Below are positions 37,551 to 45,717 of a stretch of DNA of 64,000 nucleotides, one piece after another (the stretch's first letter is position 1; every line of letters starts with the position of its first letter). Source of the stretch: Yersinia entomophaga (GTDB lineage Bacteria; Pseudomonadota; Gammaproteobacteria; Enterobacterales; Enterobacteriaceae); the NCBI RefSeq assembly GCF_001656035.1, contig NZ_CP010029.1, positions 482,410 to 546,409 on the forward strand, written 5' to 3'. A program made the position numbers and the translations under genes. The notes below the pieces were generated by a model that made no database searches, had not been told where the DNA came from, and was given only the letters and a program-made list of their open reading frames with translations.

Positions 37551-37599
37551 ACTTCCCCCAAGATTTAATCGCGATGCTTTTATTCCAGGAGGAGAAAGT

Positions 37600-37650
37600 A
37601 TGGTCTGTTTAAGAGTTAATGCCCTATTAACCGGGGTTTATATTGTGTAA
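37600..37650 (+). CDS. Possible 16-codon small ORF antisense to the poxB leader
   Basis: An ATG at 37600 is preceded at ideal distance by AGGAGGAG (37587-37594). It opens a 16-residue hydrophobic peptide ([16 protein letters not shown]) that stops at TAA inside the right arm of a terminator-like hairpin. The arrangement of ribosome site, short frame and hairpin with T-run on one strand is suggestive. However, I find no clear promoter, and the same bases overlap the predicted poxB -10 on the other strand. It may be a chance arrangement. Confidence 0.25.
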   Translation: MVCLRVNALLTGVYIV

Positions 37651-37663
37651 TAGGGCATTTTTT
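37618..37663. terminator. Hairpin between hcr and poxB
   Basis: A perfect 12-bp stem AATGCCCTATTA / TAATAGGGCATT with an 18-nt loop. It is followed by a T-run (37658-37663) on the plus strand only. For hcr (minus strand) it would be a stem without a good T-run. Confidence 0.65.
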
Positions 37664-37670
37664 GTTGTCG

Positions 37671-38675
37671 TCAGGCCAATTGGGTATCGCCCTGCAATTG
37701 ACAGCTACAGGCCAACACGTAACCCTGAGCGATTTCTTCCGGCGTCAGCGTCATGGTGCTGGTGGTCGTGTAATTACCGGAAATGATTCGAGTTTTACAA
37801 GAACCGCAGACGCCAGCACGACAAGCCGCGGAGACAGGCACCTTATTTTCTTCAAGTGCGAACAGTAAAGACGCGCCGACCGGAACTCGCAGTTGGCGTA
37901 GCGGGCGATTAATGGTTAATGTCAGTTGGTTGCCTGACTGTGGTTTTTCTTCTTCGATGTGGAACTGCTCTTGCTGGAAACGTTCTGGCGGTACCTGTTG
38001 CTCACGGCAATAATTTTCCACCCACATCCTATAAGGCGCGGGGCCGCAGGTCATCACTCGGCATTGTCGAATATCTGGCGCGATTTTCTGCATGATTTCC
38101 GCAGAAATTCTGCCGCTGAAAAAACCTTCTTTAGCCCCCGATTCTGCCATCAAAGTAATATGTAACCGCAGCGGGTGGGCTTCAATCAGCGCCTGCCATT
38201 CAGCGGAAAAAATAACGTCATCTGGGGTACGAACGTTAAAAATCACCCGAATATCGGCCTGCGGTCGGTGGGCTAACAGCCAGCGACACATCGACATAAT
38301 TGGCGTCACGCCGCATCCTGCGGCCAGCATTAAATAACGGTCATCCTGATTATCGGCACAGGTAAATTCCCCCTGAGCGTCGGATAGCCACAGGTAATTT
38401 CCCGGCTGTACCTCTTGAGTTAGCCAACGAGAACCCGTGCCGTCGGGCAGGCAACGGATAGTCAAACGAATAAAGCGGCTCAGGCCCGGAGAAGAGGAAA
38501 GGGTATAGGCGCGCAGGGTATCTTCACTGTTGCGAATACTCACCAACGCATATTGGCCTGGTTGATACGGATAAAAATCGTGGTTGATTAATTGCAGGCT
38601 CCAAACATCTGGCGTTTCCTGCACAATAGAGTGCACCTGCATACGATTAGGGCACATTGGTGTTGGCATCGTCAT
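37671..38675 (-). CDS. hcr: NADH oxidoreductase for Hcp
   Basis: A 334-residue flavoprotein. Residues 15-235 form an FAD/NAD ferredoxin-reductase module (RAYTLSSSP for FAD, GCGVTPIMSM for NAD). Residues 250-334 form a plant-type [2Fe-2S] domain with CRAGVCGSC and a fourth cysteine in ACSCQ. It transfers electrons from NADH to Hcp. E. coli Hcr is 322. The GAGG ribosome site supports ATG at 38675. It lies 73 bases after hcp in one operon. Confidence 0.95.
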   Translation of the reverse strand: MTMPTPMCPNRMQVHSIVQETPDVWSLQLINHDFYPYQPGQYALVSIRNSEDTLRAYTLSSSPGLSRFIRLTIRCLPDGTGSRWLTQEVQPGNYLWLSDAQGEFTCADNQDDRYLMLAAGCGVTPIMSMCRWLLAHRPQADIRVIFNVRTPDDVIFSAEWQALIEAHPLRLHITLMAESGAKEGFFSGRISAEIMQKIAPDIRQCRVMTCGPAPYRMWVENYCREQQVPPERFQQEQFHIEEEKPQSGNQLTLTINRPLRQLRVPVGASLLFALEENKVPVSAACRAGVCGSCKTRIISGNYTTTSTMTLTPEEIAQGYVLACSCQLQGDTQLA

Positions 38676-38748
38676 AGCAAACCCTCGTGGTTGCGCGGTA
38701 ATAGAAACGGTCAGCGCCGGAGGCGAATAGCGCTGACCGCACCGTGGC

Positions 38749-40401
38749 TTAGGCCACCAGAATTTCGTTCAAATCTTGTTCAACCGAGGTGATCGGGCGC
38801 ATACCGAATTTTTCATTCAGAATGGCCAGCAGATTATCGGTCAGGAAGCCCGGCGCCGTTGGGCCGGTATAGATATTTTTGACGCCGAGAGACAGCAGCG
38901 TCAGCAAAATGACGATAGCTTTCTGTTCGAACCACGACAGCACCAGACTTAAAGGTAAGTCGTTGACAGTACAGCCTAATTGCTCAGATAGTTTTACCGC
39001 TAGCATGATCGCGGAGTAAGCATCATTACATTGGCCCACATCCAGCAGACGCGGTAAACCTTCCAGCGTGCCGAAGTCCAGTTTGTTAAAACGATATTTA
39101 CCACAGGCCAGAGTCATGATTAGGCAATCTTGCGGAATATTGCGGGCAAAATCGGTAAAATAGCTGCGTTCGTCCCGGCTGCCGTCACAGCCGCCGACCA
39201 GAAAGATATGGCGCAGTTTTTTACGAGAAACCAGATCGATAACCGTATCCGCCGAATTTAATAGAGTCTGGCGACCAAAACCCACGGTGATCATGTGTTC
39301 TAGCTCGTTGTACGGGAATCCGGCCATACTTTTCGCTTGCGTAATAACATCTGAGAAATCATCGCCTTCCAAATGATTGACGCCCGGCCAACCAACAATG
39401 CTGCGGGTCCAGATACGATCGCCGTAATTACCCACGTTGGGATCGATAATACAGTTGGAGGTCATCACTATCGGGCCGGGGAATTTGGCAAATTCGATTT
39501 GCTGATTTTGCCAGCCGCTGCCGTAGTTACCCACCAGATGCGGGAATTTTTTCAGCTCGGGATAGCCGTGTGCTGGCAGCATTTCGCCATGGGTGTACAC
39601 ATTGACGCCTTGTCCGGCGGTCTGCTCCAATAACATCTGCAGATCTTTCAGATCGTGCCCTGAAATCAGAATGGCTTTACCGGCGACCGGGCGCACGTTG
39701 ACCGCCGTTGGCTGCGGGTGGCCGTATGCCTGAGTTTCGCCGCTGTCCAGAATCGCCATCACGTTGAAGTTCATCTGGCCGATGCCCATAGCATTATTCA
39801 ACAGGGTATCCACATCGCGCGGCTGAGTGCCCAGCCATGACATAAGCTCATGATATTGCGCGTAGATATTTTCATCAGACTGACCGAGTACGTGAGCGTG
39901 TTCCATATAAGCCGCTGCGCCTTTCAAGCCATACAAACACAGCATCCGCAGACCGTGAATGTCATCGCCAACCTCGGCTTTATCACTGTTTAAAGCGAAC
40001 TGTTGAGACTGTTGTTGCAGTGTTGGAATGTCGTTAGCTTCCAATTGTAATTCGGCCATCGGGTGATCTACCGAGGCGCTGGCATCCAGCAAGCGGCAGC
40101 GTGCGGCCAGAGAATCACGCAGTGCGATAGCTTCCTTGGCATAACCGACGATGCGCTCAGAATCAAAGTTAACGTTGGTCAGCGTTGAGAAAAAGGCTCT
40201 GGGTGCGAAGCTATCGATATCTGGATCGATAATACCGAGCTGTCTGGCGCGTAATGCCCAAGCGGAAAGCCCCTGTAATACGGCAACCAACAGGTCTTGC
40301 AAATCGGACGTTTCAGCGGTTTTCCCGCACATACCCTGAGCGTAAGAGCAGCCATTGCCTGCCGGGGTACGAATGGTTTGTTCACATTGCACACAGAACA
40401 T
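38749..40401 (-). CDS. hcp: Hydroxylamine reductase / hybrid-cluster protein (NO reductase, S-nitrosylase)
   Basis: A 550-residue protein, same length as E. coli Hcp. The N-terminal iron-sulfur cluster motif is C3-x2-C6-x11-C18-x6-C25 (class II, enterobacterial). The hybrid cluster ligands lie in the C-terminal half ([30 protein letters not shown]). In cells it reduces nitric oxide to N2O and takes part in protein S-nitrosylation under anaerobic nitrate respiration. AAAAGGAAAG is the ribosome site. The upstream region has an FNR-like site and two 21-bp direct repeats. Confidence 0.96.
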   Translation of the reverse strand: MFCVQCEQTIRTPAGNGCSYAQGMCGKTAETSDLQDLLVAVLQGLSAWALRARQLGIIDPDIDSFAPRAFFSTLTNVNFDSERIVGYAKEAIALRDSLAARCRLLDASASVDHPMAELQLEANDIPTLQQQSQQFALNSDKAEVGDDIHGLRMLCLYGLKGAAAYMEHAHVLGQSDENIYAQYHELMSWLGTQPRDVDTLLNNAMGIGQMNFNVMAILDSGETQAYGHPQPTAVNVRPVAGKAILISGHDLKDLQMLLEQTAGQGVNVYTHGEMLPAHGYPELKKFPHLVGNYGSGWQNQQIEFAKFPGPIVMTSNCIIDPNVGNYGDRIWTRSIVGWPGVNHLEGDDFSDVITQAKSMAGFPYNELEHMITVGFGRQTLLNSADTVIDLVSRKKLRHIFLVGGCDGSRDERSYFTDFARNIPQDCLIMTLACGKYRFNKLDFGTLEGLPRLLDVGQCNDAYSAIMLAVKLSEQLGCTVNDLPLSLVLSWFEQKAIVILLTLLSLGVKNIYTGPTAPGFLTDNLLAILNEKFGMRPITSVEQDLNEILVA

Positions 40402-40413
40402 GATTCTTTCCTT

Positions 40414-40434
40414 TTAAAAGTGCATTTGTAATGC
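40414..40434 (-). repeat. Direct repeat copy 1 upstream of hcp
   Basis: On the minus strand GCATTACAAATGCACTTTTAA, matched at 18 of 21 positions by a second copy at 40466-40486. The copies are 52 bp apart, about five helical turns. It lies between the hcp start codon and the putative promoter. Confidence 0.55.
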
Positions 40435-40465
40435 GTGTTTAAAAGCATAGATGTGCCAAGGCATC

Positions 40466-40486
40466 TTAAAAAGGCTTTTGTAATGC
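40466..40486 (-). repeat. Direct repeat copy 2 upstream of hcp
   Basis: On the minus strand GCATTACAAAAGCCTTTTTAA, paired with the copy at 40414-40434. An NsrR-like half-site (AAGATGCCTTG) overlaps its downstream end at about 40458-40468. Confidence 0.55.
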
Positions 40487-40500
40487 AACTTTAACTTATC

Positions 40501-40514
40501 TTGATTTGGCGCAA
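40501..40514. promoter_or_regulatory. FNR-like site upstream of hcp
   Basis: TTGAT-TTGG-CGCAA. The left half matches the FNR consensus TTGAT fully and the right half keeps 3 of 5 bases of ATCAA. It lies 100 bases before the hcp ATG, a plausible activation position for the known FNR-dependent hcp-hcr operon. Confidence 0.5.
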
Positions 40515-40566
40515 TTTTTGTCGCGAATGAGACTTTTTCGCTTTAATGGTGAAATGAATAGAATTT

Positions 40567-40590
40567 AGCGGGCCAATACATTAGCCCGCT
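40567..40590 (-). terminator. Terminator-like hairpin after lysO
   Basis: AGCGGGC / GCCCGCT with a 10-nt loop, 14 bases after the lysO stop. The tail on the minus strand is A+T-rich but not a pure T-run. Confidence 0.6.
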
Positions 40591-40604
40591 GGGGACGGAG
40601 AATA

Positions 40605-41501
40605 TCAGGAGAATAGCGCGATCAGTACTGGAGCCAGTAAGCTCAATATGAAGCCGTGCACGATCGCGGCAGGTACCATTTCCAGGCCACCGCTACGTTG
40701 CAATACCGGCAGGGTGAAATCCATTGAGGTGGCACCGCAGAGGCCTAAGGCAGTGGAACGGCTGCGGCGAACCAGCGTTGGAATCAGCATAATGGCGACT
40801 AATTCACGGGCTAAATCGTTGAAGAAGGCGGCGCTGCCGATCACCGGGCCAAATGCGTCTGTCAGTAAGATACCCGAGAGTGAGTACCAACCGTAGCCGG
40901 AGGCCATTGCCAGACCGGTTTTCAGCGGTAAACCGAGGAATAACGCGGCTAACGCGCCGCCAGCCAGCGCACTGACAGCAACCACGATGGCGACAATAGT
41001 GCCGCGGCGGTTAAGCACAATCTGGCGTAAAGTCATGCCGCTATTACGCAACTGGATGCCAACCAAAAATAGCAGGAATATCAATGCTAATTCACTACCT
41101 TGAGCGGCAAATTGCAACGGTGGCCATTCGGTCAGACCCAATAGAAAGCCGATGATAACTACGCCGCACAGTTTCAGCGATTCCAGCGCCATATGTAATC
41201 GGGAAGGCAGAGCTTCCTGGCGGTGAGTATTTTTCCACGGCCTTTTATGTTCGAGCAAAAATAGCGCCAACAGGTTAGCGGATAAAATGCAGATAAAACA
41301 TACGCTGGCGTATTGGAAAATAAGCAGCAGGTTTGCGCTAAGGTTTTCCAGAAATGCCAAGCTGATGCCCATAAAAAATAAAATAACGTAAACCATCCAG
41401 CTTAATAGCCGGTTAATCGCCTGAATTAAAGATTTACGGCTAAGCGGGATCAAATAACCGATAATTAACGGCAACAGAATGATCAGTAATCCTGAATACA
41501 T
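40605..41501 (-). CDS. lysO: L-lysine exporter LysO
   Basis: A 298-residue inner-membrane protein (formerly YbjE; E. coli 299) with about eight hydrophobic segments and the family blocks LFFMGISLAFLENL and GYGWYSLSGILLTDAFG. It exports L-lysine and gives thialysine resistance. No good ribosome site is visible before the ATG. E. coli lysO is repressed by ArgR; the upstream TGAATTAAGCAGA is only a poor ARG half-site here. A direct repeat of GGCTATAGC is upstream. Confidence 0.93.
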   Translation of the reverse strand: MYSGLLIILLPLIIGYLIPLSRKSLIQAINRLLSWMVYVILFFMGISLAFLENLSANLLLIFQYASVCFICILSANLLALFLLEHKRPWKNTHRQEALPSRLHMALESLKLCGVVIIGFLLGLTEWPPLQFAAQGSELALIFLLFLVGIQLRNSGMTLRQIVLNRRGTIVAIVVAVSALAGGALAALFLGLPLKTGLAMASGYGWYSLSGILLTDAFGPVIGSAAFFNDLARELVAIMLIPTLVRRSRSTALGLCGATSMDFTLPVLQRSGGLEMVPAAIVHGFILSLLAPVLIALFS

Positions 41502-41549
41502 GTGAGTTAAAGCGTCCTTTACGCGTCAGGCTGAATTAAGCAGACGTAA

Positions 41550-41572
41550 GGCTATAGCCGGTTGGCTATAGC
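41550..41572. repeat. Repeated GGCTATAGC upstream of lysO
   Basis: GGCTATAGC occurs at 41550-41558 and 41564-41572. The first copy is also a palindrome (GGCTATAGCC). It lies 50 to 70 bases before the lysO start, in the promoter region. Its meaning is unknown. Confidence 0.45.
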
Positions 41573-41757
41573 AATGAGATCGGGCATTGTTGAGTGAAGG
41601 GGATAAGCTATCTAAAAAGGCGGATAGAGTAAAGGTGGAAAGACCGGCGGATGGCGCTTGACCTGAAAGGATTTTTTGCGCCATTCTCATGAATGTTAAC
41701 GCGTTAATGACATAGGCTTCGCTGGTAATGATTTAACTTCGCACGGGAGGCGTAAAT

Positions 41758-43419
41758 ATGTTCCTAGAACGCGTGGAAATAGTCGGGTTTCGTGGCATTA
41801 ATCGTATTTCTTTGACGCTGGATGATAATACGGTACTCATCGGGGAGAATGCCTGGGGTAAATCCAGCCTGTTGGATGCGCTCACTCTGTTGCTGTCTCC
41901 GGAACCGCGACTCTATCATTTCACCGTGCAGGATTTTTATTATCCCCCCGGTGATGAAGCGGCAAAAGATCGGCATCTTCAGGTTATTTTAACCTTCTGC
42001 GAGAAGGATATCGGCCATTGGCGTTCCCCACGTTATCGCCATTTGGCACCGCTGTGGAGCCAATGTGAAGACAGTTTGCATCGTATTTACTACCGAGTGG
42101 AAGGCGAACTGGCCGATGACGGCACCGTTTGTACCTGGCGCACTTTTCTGGATCTGGATGGCCAGCCGTTGCCACTCCACGATATTGAAAAACTGGCTTT
42201 AGGTATTATTCGTATCCATCCAGTGCTACGCCTGCGGGATGCCCGCTTTATCCGCCGTTTACGTACCAGCGTGCCGGAAAGTATGCCTGGGCAGGATAAA
42301 GTTGCGCTGAATCAGCAGTTGGATCAGTTAGGGCGTGAATTAGTACGTAATCCACAAAAACTGACTAATACCGAGCTACGTCAGGGATTAGACGCTATGC
42401 GCCAATTGCTGGAACATTACTTTGCCGAGCAGGGTTCTCAAACGCCTCAGCGCAATCGGCCTTCGCGCCCGCAGCCGGAACGTCAGGCGTGGCAAGCGCT
42501 GGACAGCATCAACCGCATGATTGCCGAGCCGAACAGTCGAAGTATGCGGCTGATTTTACTGGGGATGTTTAATACGTTATTGCAGGCTAAAGGCTCGATT
42601 CATCTGGATCCGCACGCGCGCCCGCTGTTGCTGGTGGAGGATCCCGAAACCCGCCTGCATCCCATTATGTTATCGGTCGCCTGGGGGCTACTCAATCAGC
42701 TTCCTTTGCAACGCATCACCACCACCAACTCCGGCGAACTGGTTTCTTTGGTACCGGTAGAACGGATTTGCCGATTGGTGCGTGAGTCTGCGCGGGTGGC
42801 AACTTACCGTATTGGCCCGAAGGGGATGACGCCGGAAGACAGTCGCCGCATTGCCTTCCATATTCGTTTTAACCGCCCGTCATCACTGTTTGCCCGCTGC
42901 TGGCTATTGGTGGAGGGTGAGACAGAAATCTGGTTGCTTAACGAACTGGCTCGCCAATGTGGCTATCACTTTGAAGCTGAAGGGGTAAAAGTCATCGAGT
43001 TTGCGCAAAGTGGTTTACGTCCATTGCTAAAATTCGCCAATCGCATGGGCATTCAGTGGCATACCCTGACCGACGGCGACGATGCCGGTAAGAAGTATGC
43101 CGCTACCGTTCGGGATATTGCGGAGCGCAACGGTGATAATGAACGAGATCGCCTGACCATGTTGCCGGCGCCGGATATGGAGCAATTCCTATATCGTGCG
43201 GGATTTGGCCCGGTTTATCATCGAATATCAGCGATACCGATGAATGCCAAAATGCCGCCGCGCCGGGTGATTGAGAAAGCGATACATCGCACTTCCAAGC
43301 CCGATTTGGCTATTGAAGTTGCCACTCAGGCTGGGGTGTGGGGCGTGAGTTCGGTACCGCCAATTCTGAAAAAGATGTTTTCCCGCGTGGTGTGGCTGGC
43401 TCGGGGTCGCGCGGATTAA
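41758..43419 (+). CDS. ybjD: YbjD, OLD-family nuclease-like ATPase
   Basis: A 553-residue protein (E. coli YbjD 552). The N-terminal AAA/SMC-type ATPase domain has Walker A GENAWGKSSLL at about 28-38 and Walker B LLLVEDPETRLHP near 295. The C-terminal TOPRIM domain has LVEGETEIWLL and DGDDAGK near 384 and 443. OLD proteins are ATP-driven nucleases; the role of YbjD is not established. GGGAGG precedes the ATG. Its last 110 bases overlap the 3' end of ybjX on the other strand. Confidence 0.92.
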   Translation: MFLERVEIVGFRGINRISLTLDDNTVLIGENAWGKSSLLDALTLLLSPEPRLYHFTVQDFYYPPGDEAAKDRHLQVILTFCEKDIGHWRSPRYRHLAPLWSQCEDSLHRIYYRVEGELADDGTVCTWRTFLDLDGQPLPLHDIEKLALGIIRIHPVLRLRDARFIRRLRTSVPESMPGQDKVALNQQLDQLGRELVRNPQKLTNTELRQGLDAMRQLLEHYFAEQGSQTPQRNRPSRPQPERQAWQALDSINRMIAEPNSRSMRLILLGMFNTLLQAKGSIHLDPHARPLLLVEDPETRLHPIMLSVAWGLLNQLPLQRITTTNSGELVSLVPVERICRLVRESARVATYRIGPKGMTPEDSRRIAFHIRFNRPSSLFARCWLLVEGETEIWLLNELARQCGYHFEAEGVKVIEFAQSGLRPLLKFANRMGIQWHTLTDGDDAGKKYAATVRDIAERNGDNERDRLTMLPAPDMEQFLYRAGFGPVYHRISAIPMNAKMPPRRVIEKAIHRTSKPDLAIEVATQAGVWGVSSVPPILKKMFSRVVWLARGRAD

Positions 43420-44383
43420 CCGAGGTATTTTCAGCACAAGGGAAGTGGGCGCTAATCCCGCTTTCCAATTGATCCAATAACTGATAACGGCGGCGATATT
43501 CAGCGCGTTTCTTGCTAGGGATATCCTCAATGGCTTTCCGCGCTACGCGGGCAGGCAGCAGAAAATAACCTTCCTCGCTCATTTGGCCGCCCAGAGATTG
43601 CCAGAAACCATCATAATCGGCGTGTAACTTATCGCTTTTCCGTTGACGATAGCGCCAGCTTTTATAGATATGAGTATCATTACCCACCGCTATAATCTGA
43701 GTGATCCCCAACATTTCGGCCAGACTACAGGCTGCTTCCAGCAGGATACGTTTCGGGAACAGGCCGTGACAGTTTTTGGTGCTGATTTGAATTTCTTCAT
43801 GAGCTACCTGCGGTGCGGCTCCTTGTAACCCACCAATAAACAACGTTTTTTTCTGTCGATAACTCATCAAACTAAAGGTCATGAGCGCCAGTGTTTCACC
43901 TTGTTGATTGGTAAACATCAGCGTGGCTTCCCCTTCTTTATTGAGCATCGGCAACGTACCGAGGTAAACGCGGTACTGGCTGTCATTGCGTCCGCTTAAT
44001 TCGGCCAATTTATAAGGCTTGGATTGGAGATATCCCGTCGCCAATGCTGATGGCATCAATTCATTGACCAACCGATAGTGCTCTTTGATCGCCTGTAATC
44101 CCTGACGTTTACTGAGATTGGCGCTGAGATACGGACGGTGCAGTTTGCAAGGTAAATCCGGCTGAGATTGCAGCAGCGTACCGAGCTGCGGGTTATTCGC
44201 CAATTCACTGAGTAGCGCCAGAGTAACCTGAGGATAAATCAGCGTTCTGGCCAGAAACTTAAAGCGAAAAGCCGGTTTTCGCCACACCTCCGGCAGGTTT
44301 TCTTCCCCTTTTATCAACTGCGAAATTAACTGCCAGCGACTTAAATGATTCGGCGCTGATGGGGGTGAAGTGAATAAATACAT
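43310..44383 (-). CDS. ybjX: YbjX (VirK/DUF535 family)
   Basis: A 357-residue protein. The DUF535 core includes KPHRPYL-like KLHRPYLSANL, FIGGLQGAAP, CHGLFPKRILLEAA and SKKRAEYRRRY. E. coli YbjX is about 330 and ends soon after the last motif; here about 35 extra residues are encoded inside the convergent end of ybjD. VirK-family proteins affect virulence factor maturation and resistance to antimicrobial peptides, and ybjX is PhoP-controlled in related bacteria. A PhoP-box-like site is in the shared upstream region. Confidence 0.88.
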   Translation of the reverse strand: MYLFTSPPSAPNHLSRWQLISQLIKGEENLPEVWRKPAFRFKFLARTLIYPQVTLALLSELANNPQLGTLLQSQPDLPCKLHRPYLSANLSKRQGLQAIKEHYRLVNELMPSALATGYLQSKPYKLAELSGRNDSQYRVYLGTLPMLNKEGEATLMFTNQQGETLALMTFSLMSYRQKKTLFIGGLQGAAPQVAHEEIQISTKNCHGLFPKRILLEAACSLAEMLGITQIIAVGNDTHIYKSWRYRQRKSDKLHADYDGFWQSLGGQMSEEGYFLLPARVARKAIEDIPSKKRAEYRRRYQLLDQLESGISAHFPCAENTSVNPRDPEPATPRGKTSFSELAVPNSRPTPQPEWQLQ

Positions 44384-44484
44384 TGGAATATCCGTTTCGT
44401 TATCAAACTTTGTCTCTATTGAAGCAAGGGGGAACTAAACAGCGACTCAATGCGTCTTATGTTGGTATTATTTATATGATTTGA

Positions 44485-44501
44485 TGTTTATATTACGTTT
44501 A
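44485..44501. promoter_or_regulatory. PhoP-box-like direct repeat between ybjX and macA
   Basis: TGTTTA-TATTA-CGTTTA fits the PhoP box (T/G)GTTTA-N5-(T/G)GTTTA with one mismatch. It lies about 100 bases ahead of both macA and ybjX, both reported members of PhoP regulons in enterobacteria. A plus-strand GATAAT 20 bases downstream could be a -10. Directly after the box is a 13-bp dyad CACTCTCAGAGTG (44510-44522). Confidence 0.6.
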
Positions 44502-44601
44502 AATTCGCGCACTCTCAGAGTGATAATTTAATCAGCGCTACGGTATTTTCATTAGCATTTGTCTATTTCAAGCATAAATTTTAATAAGGTAGGTAATTAA
44601 T

Positions 44602-45717
44602 TTGACGTGGTTTAGCGGACGTAAACGACGCTGGATTCTGGCGATTGTGATTCTGGCAATTGGCGGTTTTTGGGCGATCAAGCATGGAATGGCACCGGCT
44701 GCGACACAGTATCAAACCGTCAAAGTGGTTAATCGGGATCTGCAACAAAACATATTAGCGATAGGTAAATTGGACGCGGTGCGCAAAGTTGATGTGGGTG
44801 CGCAGGTGAGCGGGCAGCTTGAACGGCTCTATGTGGAGATCGGCGATAAGGTCAAGCAGGGGCAACTGCTGGCGATGATCGATCCGCAGCAGGCACAGAA
44901 CCAGATCAAAGAGGTGGAAGCGACGCTGCAAGATCTTAACGCTCAGCTGTTGCAAGCCAAAGCCGAGCGGCAGTTGGCGGAGGTGACGCTGAGCCGCCAG
45001 CAACAATTGGCGAAGCTACAGGCGGTTTCTCTTCAGGTTCTGGATCAGGCCGCAACGGATTTGGCGGTAAAAAAAGCAAAAGTTGGCACGATCAGCGCAC
45101 AAATCAGCAAAACCAAAGCCAGCCTGGATACGGCCAAAATTAATCTGGATTACACCAAAATTTCCGCCCCGATGGACGGCGATGTAGTGCAAATTACTAC
45201 GTTGCAAGGCCAGACAGTGATTGCCGCACAACAGGCGCCAAACATTCTGACGTTGGCCGATATGCGTACGATGCTGGTGAATGCTCAAGTTTCCGAAGCG
45301 GATGTTATCCACCTGAAACCGGGGCTGAAAGCCTCATTCACTGTATTGGGTGATCCGTCGAAGCATTTTGACGGTGTACTCAAAGATATTCAGCCAACGC
45401 CGGAAAAAGTGAACGATGCCATTTTCTATTCGGCCCGCTTTGAAGTACCTAATCCGGATGGCCTGCTGCGCCTGCAAATGACCGCTCAGGTATCGATTCA
45501 ATTATCGAAAGTGGAACAGGCTAAAGTTGTGCCACTCTCCGCTTTGGGTAACGAATTGGGCGTGAACCGTTATGAAGTCGCGGTGCTAAAAAATGGTAAG
45601 GAAGAGAAACGAGAAGTGACCATCGGCATTCGCAACAATGTGGATGCGCAGGTGCTTAGCGGTCTGGAAGTGGGTGATGAAGTGATTACCAGCCGCGGCG
45701 TAGCGGAGGCTGAATAA
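44602..45717 (+). CDS. macA: Macrolide export membrane-fusion protein MacA
   Basis: A 371-residue periplasmic adaptor (E. coli MacA 371). It has an N-terminal membrane anchor (residues 11-27), a lipoyl half domain ([19 protein letters not shown]), a long alpha-hairpin coiled coil (about 90-165), the second lipoyl half ([10 protein letters not shown]) and beta-barrel domains. It joins MacB to TolC. The start is TTG at 44602 with AAGGTAGG 9 bases before it; no ATG occurs in the first 28 codons. The stop overlaps the macB ATG (TAATG). Confidence 0.93.
   Translation: MTWFSGRKRRWILAIVILAIGGFWAIKHGMAPAATQYQTVKVVNRDLQQNILAIGKLDAVRKVDVGAQVSGQLERLYVEIGDKVKQGQLLAMIDPQQAQNQIKEVEATLQDLNAQLLQAKAERQLAEVTLSRQQQLAKLQAVSLQVLDQAATDLAVKKAKVGTISAQISKTKASLDTAKINLDYTKISAPMDGDVVQITTLQGQTVIAAQQAPNILTLADMRTMLVNAQVSEADVIHLKPGLKASFTVLGDPSKHFDGVLKDIQPTPEKVNDAIFYSARFEVPNPDGLLRLQMTAQVSIQLSKVEQAKVVPLSALGNELGVNRYEVAVLKNGKEEKREVTIGIRNNVDAQVLSGLEVGDEVITSRGVAEAE

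Noticed and set aside
40446..40470. Full NsrR palindrome upstream of hcp
   Set aside because: AGATG and CATCT are present, but the spacing is 8 instead of 11 bases. Only a half-site is supported.
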